Below, in pieces: positions 1 through 8,632 of a DNA stretch of 64,000 nucleotides. The position numbers and the translations under genes were made by a program. Numbering within the stretch: position 1 is the stretch's first letter; the number at the start of each line of letters is the position of its first letter. This stretch comes from Methylibium rhizosphaerae (GTDB lineage Bacteria > Pseudomonadota > Gammaproteobacteria > Burkholderiales > Burkholderiaceae_C), in contig NZ_SWAR01000003.1 in NCBI RefSeq assembly GCF_006386545.1, positions 155,592-219,591 on the forward strand, given 5' to 3'. The notes under the pieces are model-generated. The model saw only the letters and a program-made list of their open reading frames with translations, did not search any database and was not told where the DNA came from.

Positions 1-1
1 C

Positions 2-955
2 GGCTCGGCGATCGCCGACACCGCGGCGCTGGCCACCATCCTGCTGCCGATGATGCGCGACCAGAAGTACCCCGACAGCTACAGCGCCGGGCTGCTGGCT
101 TCGGGCGGCATCATCGCACCGATCATCCCGCCGTCGATGCCGTTCGTGATCTACGGCGTCACCACCAACACCTCGATCAGCAAGCTGTTCCTGTCGGGTG
201 TGTTCCCCGGCCTGATGATGGGCCTGTTCCTGCTGTTCGCCTGGTGGTGGATCGCGCGGTCGCACCGGCTCGCGCCGATGGAGCGCACCGGCTGGGGCGA
301 ACGCGGGCGGGCGCTGGTGCGCAGCATCTGGGCGCTGATGATGCCGGTGATCATCCTGGGCGGCCTGAAGTTCGGCGTGTTCACGCCCACCGAGGCGGCC
401 GTCGTGGCGGCCGTGTACGCCCTCGTCGTGTCGATGTTCGTCTACCGCGAGCTCGGCTGGGGGCAGGTCCGGCAGGTGTTCATCGCCGCCGGCAAGACCA
501 CCGCGGTCGTGATGTTCCTGTGTGGCGCCGCCACGGTGACGGCCTACATGATCACGCTGGCCGACCTGCCCAACCAGCTGGCCGGCACCTTCGCGCCGGT
601 GATGGACCGGCCGGTGCTCTTCATGGCGCTGATGATGGTGTTCCTGCTGTTCGTGGGCACCGCGATGGACCTCACGCCCACCATCCTGATCTTCGGTCCG
701 GTGTGCGCGCCGCTGGCCATGAAGGCCGGCATCGACCCGGTGTACTTCGGCTTCATGTTCATCTTCGTCGGCTCGCTCGGCCTCATCACGCCGCCGGTGG
801 GCACGGTGCAGAACGTGGTGGCCGGCGTGGGCCGCCTGCGCATGGAAACCGTCATCAAGGGCACCAACCCGTTCCTCATGGTGTACCTGGCGCTGCTGGC
901 CCTGTTCGTGTTGTTCCCCTCGCTGATCCTCACCCCGTTGAAATGGATCCATTGA
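2..955 (+). CDS. TRAP transporter large permease (DctM-like), 5' partial
   Basis: This is the C-terminal 317 residues of the large membrane subunit of a tripartite ATP-independent periplasmic (TRAP) transporter, which drives Na+- or H+-coupled uptake of organic acids across the inner membrane. The frame is open to the window edge and begins inside the protein with GSAIADTAAL, a signature of the DctM family; complete members are about 425-430 residues, so roughly the first quarter is missing. Long hydrophobic helices, the IIPPSMPFVIYG stretch and the late GLITPPVGT motif are typical of this family. It ends 32 bases before the binding-protein gene, in the same direction, so the two form one operon; the small permease (DctQ) should lie upstream, outside the window. 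The substrate cannot be read from the sequence. Family identity is near certain. Confidence 0.93.
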   Translation, partial: GSAIADTAALATILLPMMRDQKYPDSYSAGLLASGGIIAPIIPPSMPFVIYGVTTNTSISKLFLSGVFPGLMMGLFLLFAWWWIARSHRLAPMERTGWGERGRALVRSIWALMMPVIILGGLKFGVFTPTEAAVVAAVYALVVSMFVYRELGWGQVRQVFIAAGKTTAVVMFLCGAATVTAYMITLADLPNQLAGTFAPVMDRPVLFMALMMVFLLFVGTAMDLTPTILIFGPVCAPLAMKAGIDPVYFGFMFIFVGSLGLITPPVGTVQNVVAGVGRLRMETVIKGTNPFLMVYLALLALFVLFPSLILTPLKWIH

Positions 956-987
956 GATCCATCGTCGTTGCCTACAAGGAGACTCTC

Positions 988-2004
988 ATGACCCGACTCA
1001 AGACCCTCATCGCCGCACTTGGCGTGGCCTTTGCCGCCCACGGCGCCGCACTCGCGCAGGACATCAAGCCGCGCCTCATCCGCTTCGGCTACGGACTGCA
1101 GGAGCAGAGCAACCAGGGGCGCGCGGTCAGGCTGTTCGCCGAAGAGGTGGAAAAGGCCTCGGGCGGCAAGATGAAGATCCGCGGCATCGGCGCGGCCGCG
1201 CTCGGTTCCGACGTGCAGATGCAGCAGGCGCTCATCGGCGGCGCGCAGGAGATGATGGTCGGCTCCACCGCCACGCTGGTGGGCATCACCAAGGAGATGG
1301 CCATCTGGGACACGCCCTTCCTGGTCAACAACGCCAAGGAAGCCGACGCGCTGCTCGACGGTCCCATCGGCGAGAAGGTGAAGGCCAGGCTCGACGAGAA
1401 AGGCCTGGTGGGCCTCGTGTACTGGGAGAACGGCTTCCGCAACCTCACCAACAACAAGCGTGCGGTGGCCAGGCTCGAAGACCTCGACGGCATCAAGCTG
1501 CGGGTGATGCAGAACAACGTGTTCCTCGAGAGCTTCAAGACGCTGGGCGCGAACGCCGTGCCGATGCCGTTCTCGGAGTTGTTCACCGCGCTCGAGACCA
1601 AGACGGTGGACGGCCAGGAGAACCCGTACAACACCATCCTCTCGTCCAAGTTCTACGAGGTGCAGAAGTACCTCACCGTGACCAACCACGTCTACAGCCC
1701 GTGGATCGTGCTGGTCAGCAAGAAGTACTGGGACGGCCTGTCTGCCGCCGAGAAGAAGGTGCTGATGGACGCCGCCCGGAAGAGCCGCGACTTCGAGCGC
1801 AAGGACACGCGCGAAGAAGCCGCCAAGGCGCTGGCCGAGCTCAAGGCGAAAGGCATGCAGGTCAACGAACTCTCGCCCGCCGAAGCGGCCCGCATGCGCG
1901 ACCGGCTCACCCGCGTGAATGCCGGCATCGCGGCCAACGTGGGCATGGACCTGTGGAACGAGGTGCAGGCCGAGCTGACGAAGTTGCGGGCGGCCAAGCG
2001 CTGA
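988..2004 (+). CDS. TRAP transporter substrate-binding protein (DctP family)
   Basis: Periplasmic solute receptor of 338 residues that would deliver an organic acid to the neighbouring TRAP permease. The start is an ATG preceded by AAGGAGA at 976-982 with a 5-base gap. Residues 1-24 form a Sec signal peptide with a likely cleavage after ALA or AQ. The mature protein has the DctP fold: an early GYGLQEQSNQGRAVRLF segment, the IKLRVMQNN block whose arginine normally salt-bridges the ligand carboxylate, and the VDGQENPYNTI block of the hinge. Length matches the family (330-340). The binding-protein gene follows the permease here, whereas P-Q-M is the more common order. The ligand is unknown; C4-dicarboxylates, 2-oxoacids or sugar acids are all possible. 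Confidence 0.93.
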   Translation: MTRLKTLIAALGVAFAAHGAALAQDIKPRLIRFGYGLQEQSNQGRAVRLFAEEVEKASGGKMKIRGIGAAALGSDVQMQQALIGGAQEMMVGSTATLVGITKEMAIWDTPFLVNNAKEADALLDGPIGEKVKARLDEKGLVGLVYWENGFRNLTNNKRAVARLEDLDGIKLRVMQNNVFLESFKTLGANAVPMPFSELFTALETKTVDGQENPYNTILSSKFYEVQKYLTVTNHVYSPWIVLVSKKYWDGLSAAEKKVLMDAARKSRDFERKDTREEAAKALAELKAKGMQVNELSPAEAARMRDRLTRVNAGIAANVGMDLWNEVQAELTKLRAAKR

Positions 2005-2020
2005 ACGGCACGGCCTGAGG

Positions 2021-2082
2021 CGCTGGCGGGGACGGGGCAATCCTGTCGCCCGCCAGCGACGCGTCAAGGCGGTTTCTTTTTT
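2021..2082 (+). terminator. Probable terminator after the TRAP operon
   Basis: Perfect 10-base inverted repeat CGCTGGCGGG (2021-2030) and CCCGCCAGCG (2049-2058) just after the stop codon of the binding-protein gene. A T-rich run at 2073-2082 follows after about 15 bases, so this is not a textbook intrinsic terminator. It may be imperfect or serve mainly to stabilise the 3' end. Confidence 0.5.
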
Positions 2083-2156
2083 GTAGCGAAGTCTTTTTGC
2101 GGTGCCGCAGGGGCCATCGCGTCCTATGCTTGGGGGTCGGCCGATTCACCGCTCTC

Positions 2157-5100
2157 ATGCCCCAACCCCCCCTGTCCGCCCCGTCTTCATCGCGTGTCCC
2201 GCCCTTTCTGCAGGGCGGCGGCCTGATGGCGGGCCTGATACGCGAGCATGACTGGAGCCGTACGCCGCTCGGGCCGATCGAGCAGTGGCCGCAGAGTCTG
2301 CGCACCGCACTCAACCTGGTGCTGCAAGCCGAGCAACCCACATACCTGGCCTGGGGACCGCACTACCAGTTCTTCTACAACGACGCCTACCGTCCCATCC
2401 TCGGGCTGCTGAAGCACCCGGCGGTCGGGCGCACCGTGCCCGAGATCTTCCCGGAGGTGTGGGACCAGATCGGCAGCTGCCTCGATGCTGCGCGCACGCA
2501 CGGTGCCGTGGTCACGCGGCGCGACCGCCTGCTTGCCTTGCAGCGCTACGACTACGTCGAGGAGTGCTACTTCAACTCCACCTACAGCCCGGTGTGGGAC
2601 GAAAGCGGCGAGGTGGGCGGCGTGGTGGTGTCGGTGCAGGAGGTCACCCTGCGCGTGGTGGGCGAAAGGCGCCGCCGCACCCTCAACGAACTGGCCGCAC
2701 GGGCGGCCGAGCCCGGCAGCCTGGACCAGGCCTGCGCGCAACTGGTCGCGGCCATGGACCACAACCACCACGACCTGCCGTTCGCCCTGCTGTACCTGCA
2801 GTCGGCCGACGGCACCTCGTTGCGGCTGGCCGGATCCACCGGCGTGTCGCCGGGCACGGCGGCCGCGCCGCTGCAACTGGCCTTGCAGGCCGACGCCCCC
2901 TGGCCGCTGGCCCAGGTGATGAGGGAACGCAGCCCGGCCATCGCAATGGACGCGGGCGCCACCATCGGCGTGGTCGAGGGCTGGCCCTGGCCGGAGGCCC
3001 TGCGCTCGGCCGTGGTGCTGCCGATCACCGGGCTCGACGTCGACCAGCCTGTTGGCGCACTGGTGCTGGGCGTGAACGCCCGGCGTGCACTCGACGACCG
3101 CTACCAGAGCTTTCTCGAGCGGGTGGCCGGCCATGTGTCCACCGGCATCGCCACGGCGCAGGCCGCCGAACGCGAGAGGCTGAGCGAACTGCAGGCGGCC
3201 GACGCCGCGGCGCGGGCCGAGATCGCCATCGACAACCTGCGCCTGCGCCATTTCGCGCAGCAGGAACTGCGCGACCGCACCCGGGCCGAAAGAGCGCTGT
3301 ATGCCAGCGAGGAGCGCTATCGGCGCCTCGTGCAGGCCCTGCCGGCCGCCGTGTACACGACCGACGAGCGCGGCCGCATCACCTTCTACAACGAGGCTGC
3401 GGTCAAGCTGTGGGGGCGTGCACCGCTGCTGGGCCAGGAAATGTGGTGCGGCTCCTGGCGCATCTACACGCAGCAGGGCCGGGCGCTGGAGCCGGAGCGC
3501 TGCCCGATGGCCATCGCGCTCAAGGAAGACCGTGCCCTGCTGCGCGAGGAAATCGAGATCGAGCGCCCCGACGGCACGCGCCGCCAGGTGCTCGCGCACC
3601 CGCAGCCCATGCACAACATGCTGGGCGTGCTCACCGGGGCGATCAACATCCTGGTGGACATCACCGACCTCAAGACGGTGCAAAACGAACTGGCCGCCAC
3701 CAAGGACGACCTGTCGCGCCACGTGGATGCGCTGGCGTCGCTGCACGACCTGGCGATGCGACTGGCCGGCACCCGGGAGTCGACACCGGCCCTGCAGGCG
3801 GTGCTGGCCGCACTGCTCAACCTGCACGAGGCCGATTTCGGCCTCGTGTCTCTCTACAACCCCGCCACCGGGCTTCTGGAGCCGGCCGCCTCGATCGGCT
3901 TCGACGACGCCTCGCTGCAGGCGCTGGGCAGCGTCAAGCCGGGGCCGGCCAGCGGTGCCAGCGGCACGGCCTTCTTCACCGGCGAGCGGGTGGTGGTCGA
4001 AGACGTGTTCACCGATACCCACCAGGCGGCGTATCACGAAGCGGCCTTACGCATGGGTTTCCGCTCGGTGCATGCCACGCCCATCCGCACCCGCAGCGGC
4101 GAGGTGCTGGGCGTGCTGTCGGTCAAGTTCCGGCAGCAGCGCGGGCCGACCTGCCGCGAGGTGCAGGTGGCCGACATGTGCGCGCGCCATGCCGCCGAGA
4201 TCGTCGAAGGGGTGCATACCCAGCTCGCGCTGCTCGAAAGCGAGGAACGCTTCCGCCACATGGCCGATCACGCGCCGGTGATGATCTGGCTGGCCGAGGT
4301 GGACGGCTCCTGCAGCTACCTGAGCAAGAGCTGGTACGAGTTCACCGGGCAGAAGCCGCAGGAGGCGCTCGACTGGGGCTGGCTCGGCGCGGTGCACCCC
4401 GAAGACCGCGTGCGCGCGGAGACGACCTGCCGCCACCTGGACAAGCTGCGCCAGCCCTATCGGCTCGAATACCGCCTGCGGCGGCGCGACGGCGAGTACC
4501 GCTGGGTGACCGACAACGTGACGCCGCGCTTCGCGGCCGACGATCGTTTCGTCGGCTTCGTGGGCTGCGTGATGGACGTCACCGAGGACCGGCGCAAGGA
4601 AGAGGCGCTGCGCAGCGCCGACCAGCGCAAGGACGAATTCCTCGCCACCCTGGCGCACGAGCTGCGCAATCCGCTCGCGCCCATCAGCAACGGGCTGCAG
4701 GTGCTCAAGTGGAGCCTCGACCCGGCGCAGGTGGCGCGCACGCGCGAAGTGATGGAGCGGCAGCTGGCGCACATGACGCGGCTCATCGACGACCTGCTCG
4801 ACGTGAGCCGCATCAGCCTGGGCAAGATCGAGCTCAAGTGCGAGCGCCTCGAGCTCGCCTCGGTGCTGCAGAGCGCGGTGGATGCGAGCCGCCCGCTGAT
4901 CGATGAATTCGGCCATGAGCTGATGCTGGACCTGCCGCGCGAGCCGCTGCCGCTGCATGGCGACATGACACGGCTGGTGCAGGTATTTGCCAACCTGCTC
5001 AACAACGCCACCCGCTACACCCCCAAGGGCGGGCGCATCGAGGTGCGCGCCGCGCGCGAGGGCGCGGAGGTGCGGGTCAGCGTGCGGGACAACGGCATCG

Positions 5101-5723
5101 GCATTCCGGCCGACAAGCTCGAGCGGGTGTTCGACATGTTCGTGCAGATGGACCGTTCGCTGGAGCGCCGCTACGGCGGCCTGGGCATCGGCCTCACCCT
5201 GGTGAAGCGGCTGGTCGAGCTGCACGGCGGCAGCGTCGATGCCGTGAGCGATGTGGGGCAGGGCAGCGAATTCGGCGTGCGGCTGCCGTTGCTCGAGCTG
5301 CCGGCTGTCGCCGACGCGCCGGCACCACGACGGGAGGCCCGAGGCGGCGCGCGCCGGCGGGTGCTGGTGGTCGACGACAACCGCGACTCCGCCGAGACCA
5401 TGAGCATCCTGCTCGACCTGATGGGCCACGACACGCGCCTCGCCCACGACGGCCTCGAAGCGCTGGAAGCCGCCCAGAGCTTCCAGCCCGATGTGGTGCT
5501 GCTCGACATCGGCCTGCCCAAGCTCAACGGCTACGAGGTCTGCAGGCGCCTGCGCGAGGACCCGGCCGGGCAGGACATCGTGGTGGTGGCGCTCACCGGC
5601 TGGGGACAGGCCGAGGACCAGCGGCGTTCCAAGGAAGCCGGATTCGACAGCCACCTCGTCAAGCCGGTGGAGCCGGCCCGGCTCGAAGACCTGATCGCCA
5701 GCCTGGGCGTCGCGCACGCCTGA
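2157..5723 (+). CDS. Large multi-sensor hybrid histidine kinase
   Basis: A 1188-residue cytoplasmic hybrid sensor kinase with no clear membrane segment. Domains in order: an N-terminal PAS domain of the 'LIREHDWSRTPLGPIEQWPQSLRTA' type begins near residue 30 (only its start is quoted here as DWSRTPLGPIEQWPQSLR); a GAF-like region at about 175-350; a short coiled coil; PAS at 380-510; GAF at 530-690; PAS at 700-820; HisKA with phospho-acceptor H834 in LAHELRNPL; an ATPase with NLLNNATRYT and DNGIGI; and a C-terminal receiver with D1117 in LLDIGLPKLNG. Phosphate would pass from H834 to D1117, but there is no Hpt domain and no adjacent response regulator, so the partner is unknown. ATG 2157 is preferred to an upstream TTG at 2097, because homologous sequence begins near the first PAS domain. 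Ligands cannot be inferred. Confidence 0.9.
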   Translation: MPQPPLSAPSSSRVPPFLQGGGLMAGLIREHDWSRTPLGPIEQWPQSLRTALNLVLQAEQPTYLAWGPHYQFFYNDAYRPILGLLKHPAVGRTVPEIFPEVWDQIGSCLDAARTHGAVVTRRDRLLALQRYDYVEECYFNSTYSPVWDESGEVGGVVVSVQEVTLRVVGERRRRTLNELAARAAEPGSLDQACAQLVAAMDHNHHDLPFALLYLQSADGTSLRLAGSTGVSPGTAAAPLQLALQADAPWPLAQVMRERSPAIAMDAGATIGVVEGWPWPEALRSAVVLPITGLDVDQPVGALVLGVNARRALDDRYQSFLERVAGHVSTGIATAQAAERERLSELQAADAAARAEIAIDNLRLRHFAQQELRDRTRAERALYASEERYRRLVQALPAAVYTTDERGRITFYNEAAVKLWGRAPLLGQEMWCGSWRIYTQQGRALEPERCPMAIALKEDRALLREEIEIERPDGTRRQVLAHPQPMHNMLGVLTGAINILVDITDLKTVQNELAATKDDLSRHVDALASLHDLAMRLAGTRESTPALQAVLAALLNLHEADFGLVSLYNPATGLLEPAASIGFDDASLQALGSVKPGPASGASGTAFFTGERVVVEDVFTDTHQAAYHEAALRMGFRSVHATPIRTRSGEVLGVLSVKFRQQRGPTCREVQVADMCARHAAEIVEGVHTQLALLESEERFRHMADHAPVMIWLAEVDGSCSYLSKSWYEFTGQKPQEALDWGWLGAVHPEDRVRAETTCRHLDKLRQPYRLEYRLRRRDGEYRWVTDNVTPRFAADDRFVGFVGCVMDVTEDRRKEEALRSADQRKDEFLATLAHELRNPLAPISNGLQVLKWSLDPAQVARTREVMERQLAHMTRLIDDLLDVSRISLGKIELKCERLELASVLQSAVDASRPLIDEFGHELMLDLPREPLPLHGDMTRLVQVFANLLNNATRYTPKGGRIEVRAAREGAEVRVSVRDNGIGIPADKLERVFDMFVQMDRSLERRYGGLGIGLTLVKRLVELHGGSVDAVSDVGQGSEFGVRLPLLELPAVADAPAPRREARGGARRRVLVVDDNRDSAETMSILLDLMGHDTRLAHDGLEALEAAQSFQPDVVLLDIGLPKLNGYEVCRRLREDPAGQDIVVVALTGWGQAEDQRRSKEAGFDSHLVKPVEPARLEDLIASLGVAHA

Positions 5724-5745
5724 CGGGGCCGCCCAGGCTCCTGGG

Positions 5746-7086
5746 TCAAAGCGTGAGGGTGAACCCCTCGACCAGCGCGCCCGGTGAAGACACCGAGCTC
5801 AGCTGCCGGGCACCGTAGGTCACGGTTTCCGGGAGCAGCTCGGCATTGCGGGTCAGCGCCACCAGTCCGCCGGGGCCGAAGAGCCGCAGGAAATCGTCGT
5901 CGAAGCGCATCACGTTCAGGGGCGCCACCAGCTCGCCGTTTTCGACCCAGAAGCAGGCGAAGCGCGTCATGCCGGTCATGCGGCAGGCCTGCCGGTCGCT
6001 GTAGTTCAGGTAGTGCAGGTTGCTGAGGTACAGGCCGGTGCCCAGCGTCTTCAGCACGTCGGCCTCGGCCAGCGTGCCTGCACCCAGGCTCAGGGCTTCG
6101 GGTGTTTCCTGGGCGGTGGCGCCGTTGGTCGCCAAGCCGTACTCGCGTGCAGAGCGCGGCGAAATCAGGCTGCCGGCGTGGCGCCCGTCGGTCACGAGGG
6201 CCACAGACTCCGGCCGGGTGAAACCCTTGGCGGTGAAGGCCGCGGCCATGCTGCGGCCGGTGGCTTCCTCGATCTGCACGCCGGCGTCGAGCGCCACGTC
6301 ACCGCGCACCAGCCGCATCAGAGAAGACGTGCCGGTCTGGCGGGCCTTCAGGCTGAAGCCGCCCCAGCCCAGCATGCCCACCAGGTCGGCCGCGGCGGCC
6401 GGCGCGAAATAGGTGCGGTAGGCCCCCGGGGCGAGCGTGCGGGGCGGTTGCTCGAGCAGCTTCACCCGCTGAGCCGCCTCGTCGACCCGGCGCGCAAACT
6501 CGGCCGGCTCCCAGCGGGCGCCGGCGTAGCTGGTCTTCACGGCCTTGTCAGCCGCGTGGTACAGGCACCATTCGAAGGTGAAGGCTTCGACCCTGTGCCA
6601 GTTGCGCTGGCCGCGGCTGTCGGCAAACGCACGCACCATCGGCCCGCCGGCGTAGAAGCCCACGAGGTCCAGACCGCAGGCATGCTGGCGCACCGCATCC
6701 ATCACCTCGGCCGGCTCGGGCAGCACCCCGTGGTCTTCGCGGGTGGTGCTCACCACCGTGTCGGGCAGCAGCAGGTAGGGGTCTTCGGGCAGCTGGGCGA
6801 GGTCGCGCAGCAGGCGGTCGCGCTCGATGTTCAGCGCACGGGTGTCACGGTCATGGTCGCCGCTCAGCGCGAGAGTGGACTCGGCCGAGCGCTGACCCCG
6901 CACCACCGCCACAGTGGCATGCGCCTGGGTCACATGGGTGGCCTGGCGCACGGCGGCCTGGTTGAAGCGCAGGAAGTCGGAGGCTTCCGCTACCAGGTGC
7001 AGGCTCACCCGTTCGTCGCTGCCGCCCGCCTGGCAGACGCCTGCAGCGAGCTGCTCGAAGTAGGCGCGTTGTGTCAATGCAGTCAT
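5746..7086 (-). CDS. TldE/PmbA-like metallopeptidase partner subunit
   Basis: A 446-residue protein of the TldD/PmbA family. In characterised pairs, TldD carries the zinc-binding HExxxH and TldE (PmbA) is the inactive partner; together they form a protease that opens unfolded peptides, and in E. coli the pair matures microcin B17 and degrades CcdA. This protein has no HExxxH and keeps the family C-terminal region with repeated YLSNLHYLNYSDRQ and FACFWVENGE segments. Its ATG overlaps the stop codon of the upstream gene (ATGA, 7083-7086), which implies translational coupling and a 1:1 complex. The stop lies 22 bases from that of the convergent hybrid kinase. The substrate is unknown. The pair does not resemble E. 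coli TldD/PmbA closely enough to transfer symbols. Confidence 0.85.
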   Translation of the reverse strand: MTALTQRAYFEQLAAGVCQAGGSDERVSLHLVAEASDFLRFNQAAVRQATHVTQAHATVAVVRGQRSAESTLALSGDHDRDTRALNIERDRLLRDLAQLPEDPYLLLPDTVVSTTREDHGVLPEPAEVMDAVRQHACGLDLVGFYAGGPMVRAFADSRGQRNWHRVEAFTFEWCLYHAADKAVKTSYAGARWEPAEFARRVDEAAQRVKLLEQPPRTLAPGAYRTYFAPAAAADLVGMLGWGGFSLKARQTGTSSLMRLVRGDVALDAGVQIEEATGRSMAAAFTAKGFTRPESVALVTDGRHAGSLISPRSAREYGLATNGATAQETPEALSLGAGTLAEADVLKTLGTGLYLSNLHYLNYSDRQACRMTGMTRFACFWVENGELVAPLNVMRFDDDFLRLFGPGGLVALTRNAELLPETVTYGARQLSSVSSPGALVEGFTLTL

Positions 7087-8543
7087 TGCGCACCTCCGAA
7101 CACAGCCACCTTCGCGAACTTGCACACCGGCGCCGCGTGTCCCACGCGGATGATCTGCGCCGGCTCGCCCTTGCCGCAGTAGGGGGTGCCCATCACCTCG
7201 AAGGTCGAGCCGTCGCCCACCATCGCGAGCGACCGCCAGAAGGTGGCCGAGATGCCGCGGTAGTTGGGGTTGCGTACCACCTCGGCGAGCCGGCCGTTGC
7301 GGATGACGCGGCCGTATTCGCAGCCGAACTGGAACTTGTTGCGCGAGTCGTCGATGCTCCAGGAGCAGTTGGTGTGCATCAGCACGCCGTGCTCCACCGA
7401 GCCGATGATCTGGTCGAACCCGGCATCGCCCGGCTCGACGTTGAGGTTGCTCATGCGGTCGATCGGCGCGCGGTTCCACGAGCTGGCGCGGGTGGTGGCC
7501 ACGCCGGCCAGTTCGAAGCCGAGAGCCCGGGCCCGAGCCTGCGAAATGGCGCCGCCGAGCGGGCGCTTCAGGATGCCGCGCTCGATGATGAACTGCCGTT
7601 CGGCGCCGGAGCCGTCGTCGTCGAAGGCGAAGCCGGCGAATTCGTAGGCCTGGCTGGGGTCGTAGGTGACGTTGAGCAGTTCGCTGCCATAGGCATAGTG
7701 GCCGAACATGTCCATCGTCACGAAGCTGGTGCCGGCAAAGTTGCGTTCGTCCCCGAGGATGCGATCGAGCTCCAGCGGGTGGCCGATGGACTCGTGGATC
7801 TGCAGCATCATCTGGTCGGGCATGAGCACCAGGTCCATCTCGCCGCTCGGGCACTGCGGCGCCAGCACCAGCTCGAGGGCCTCGCGCGCCACCCGCGGGC
7901 CATCGCTCTGGAAGCCTGCGCGCTCCAGCACTTCAAGGCCGCCTTGCTGGCAGAAGCCGTTGTACTGGCCGGCCGACGACCGGGTCTGCGTCACGCCGTT
8001 GGCATGGGCAGTGGCCTGGATGGCCGGCGTGAGCATGCGCCAGTGCTGCTCGGCGCGCCCGCCCTCGCTGGTGACGAAAAGCTGGTCGGTGTGCACCGAC
8101 CACAGGCTCACCGACCAGTCGACGATGCGGTCTTCGGTGCCCTTGGTCGCGGCGCTCACGGTGTGCAGCAGGTCGAGCTTGGCCGCCAGGCCCAGGGTCG
8201 AGGTGCTCTGCTGCACCGGGCTTTCATAACGGCCGCTGGGCCGCGGCATCTGCAGCGATGCGTAGTTGAAGACCGTCTTGCCGGCACTGGCGCGCGCCAG
8301 CGTGGTGGCGCGCGAGAAGGCTTCGCGCAGGCCCGCCTCCGAAGTGTCGGAGGTCGCCGCGTAACCCAGCCCGCCGTCGATCACCGTGACCATCACGCCT
8401 TCGTCGCGGCTCTGGGCTGGTGCCTCGGCCACGTTCTGCCGCACGCACAGCTGTTCGGAGCGTTCACTGACGCCGCGCACGGCCCAGTGTTGGATGCCTG
8501 ACGGCGCGGCCTTGCGCGCCTGGGTCTCTAGCGTGTCGAGCAT
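7083..8543 (-). CDS. TldD-like zinc metallopeptidase subunit
   Basis: A 486-residue catalytic subunit of the TldD/TldE pair. The zinc motif is HESIGH within MLQIHESIGHPLELDRI; E. coli TldD has the related HEAVGH, so the histidines and glutamate are conserved while the flanks differ. The last part contains the family's GCEYGRVIRNGRLAEVVRNP block. ATG 8543 is chosen because a GAGG stands about 11 bases upstream and most homologues start near it; a GTG at 8591 would add 16 residues. The stop codon overlaps the start of the partner gene. It lies 90 bases downstream of the AGE epimerase gene on the same strand and could be the tail of that operon, though nothing in the proteins ties it to sugar metabolism. 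Confidence 0.86.
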   Translation of the reverse strand: MLDTLETQARKAAPSGIQHWAVRGVSERSEQLCVRQNVAEAPAQSRDEGVMVTVIDGGLGYAATSDTSEAGLREAFSRATTLARASAGKTVFNYASLQMPRPSGRYESPVQQSTSTLGLAAKLDLLHTVSAATKGTEDRIVDWSVSLWSVHTDQLFVTSEGGRAEQHWRMLTPAIQATAHANGVTQTRSSAGQYNGFCQQGGLEVLERAGFQSDGPRVAREALELVLAPQCPSGEMDLVLMPDQMMLQIHESIGHPLELDRILGDERNFAGTSFVTMDMFGHYAYGSELLNVTYDPSQAYEFAGFAFDDDGSGAERQFIIERGILKRPLGGAISQARARALGFELAGVATTRASSWNRAPIDRMSNLNVEPGDAGFDQIIGSVEHGVLMHTNCSWSIDDSRNKFQFGCEYGRVIRNGRLAEVVRNPNYRGISATFWRSLAMVGDGSTFEVMGTPYCGKGEPAQIIRVGHAAPVCKFAKVAVFGGAQ

Positions 8544-8632
8544 GGGTTGCGCCTCGCTTTCGGCTGGCGCGAGCCGCGGGTGGCGGCTCACGCTGGAAAC
8601 AGGGTGAGGCGCAGTGTAGCCCTCGCTTCCCT

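Noticed and set aside
2285..4906. Plus-strand frame of about 870 codons inside the hybrid kinase gene
   Set aside because: Out-of-frame shadow of the kinase, Arg/Ala/Gly-rich with no recognisable domain.
5733..5746. Hairpin CCCAGG-CT-CCTGGG between the convergent hybrid kinase and TldE-like genes as a bidirectional terminator
   Set aside because: The loop is only two bases and there is no T-run on either strand.
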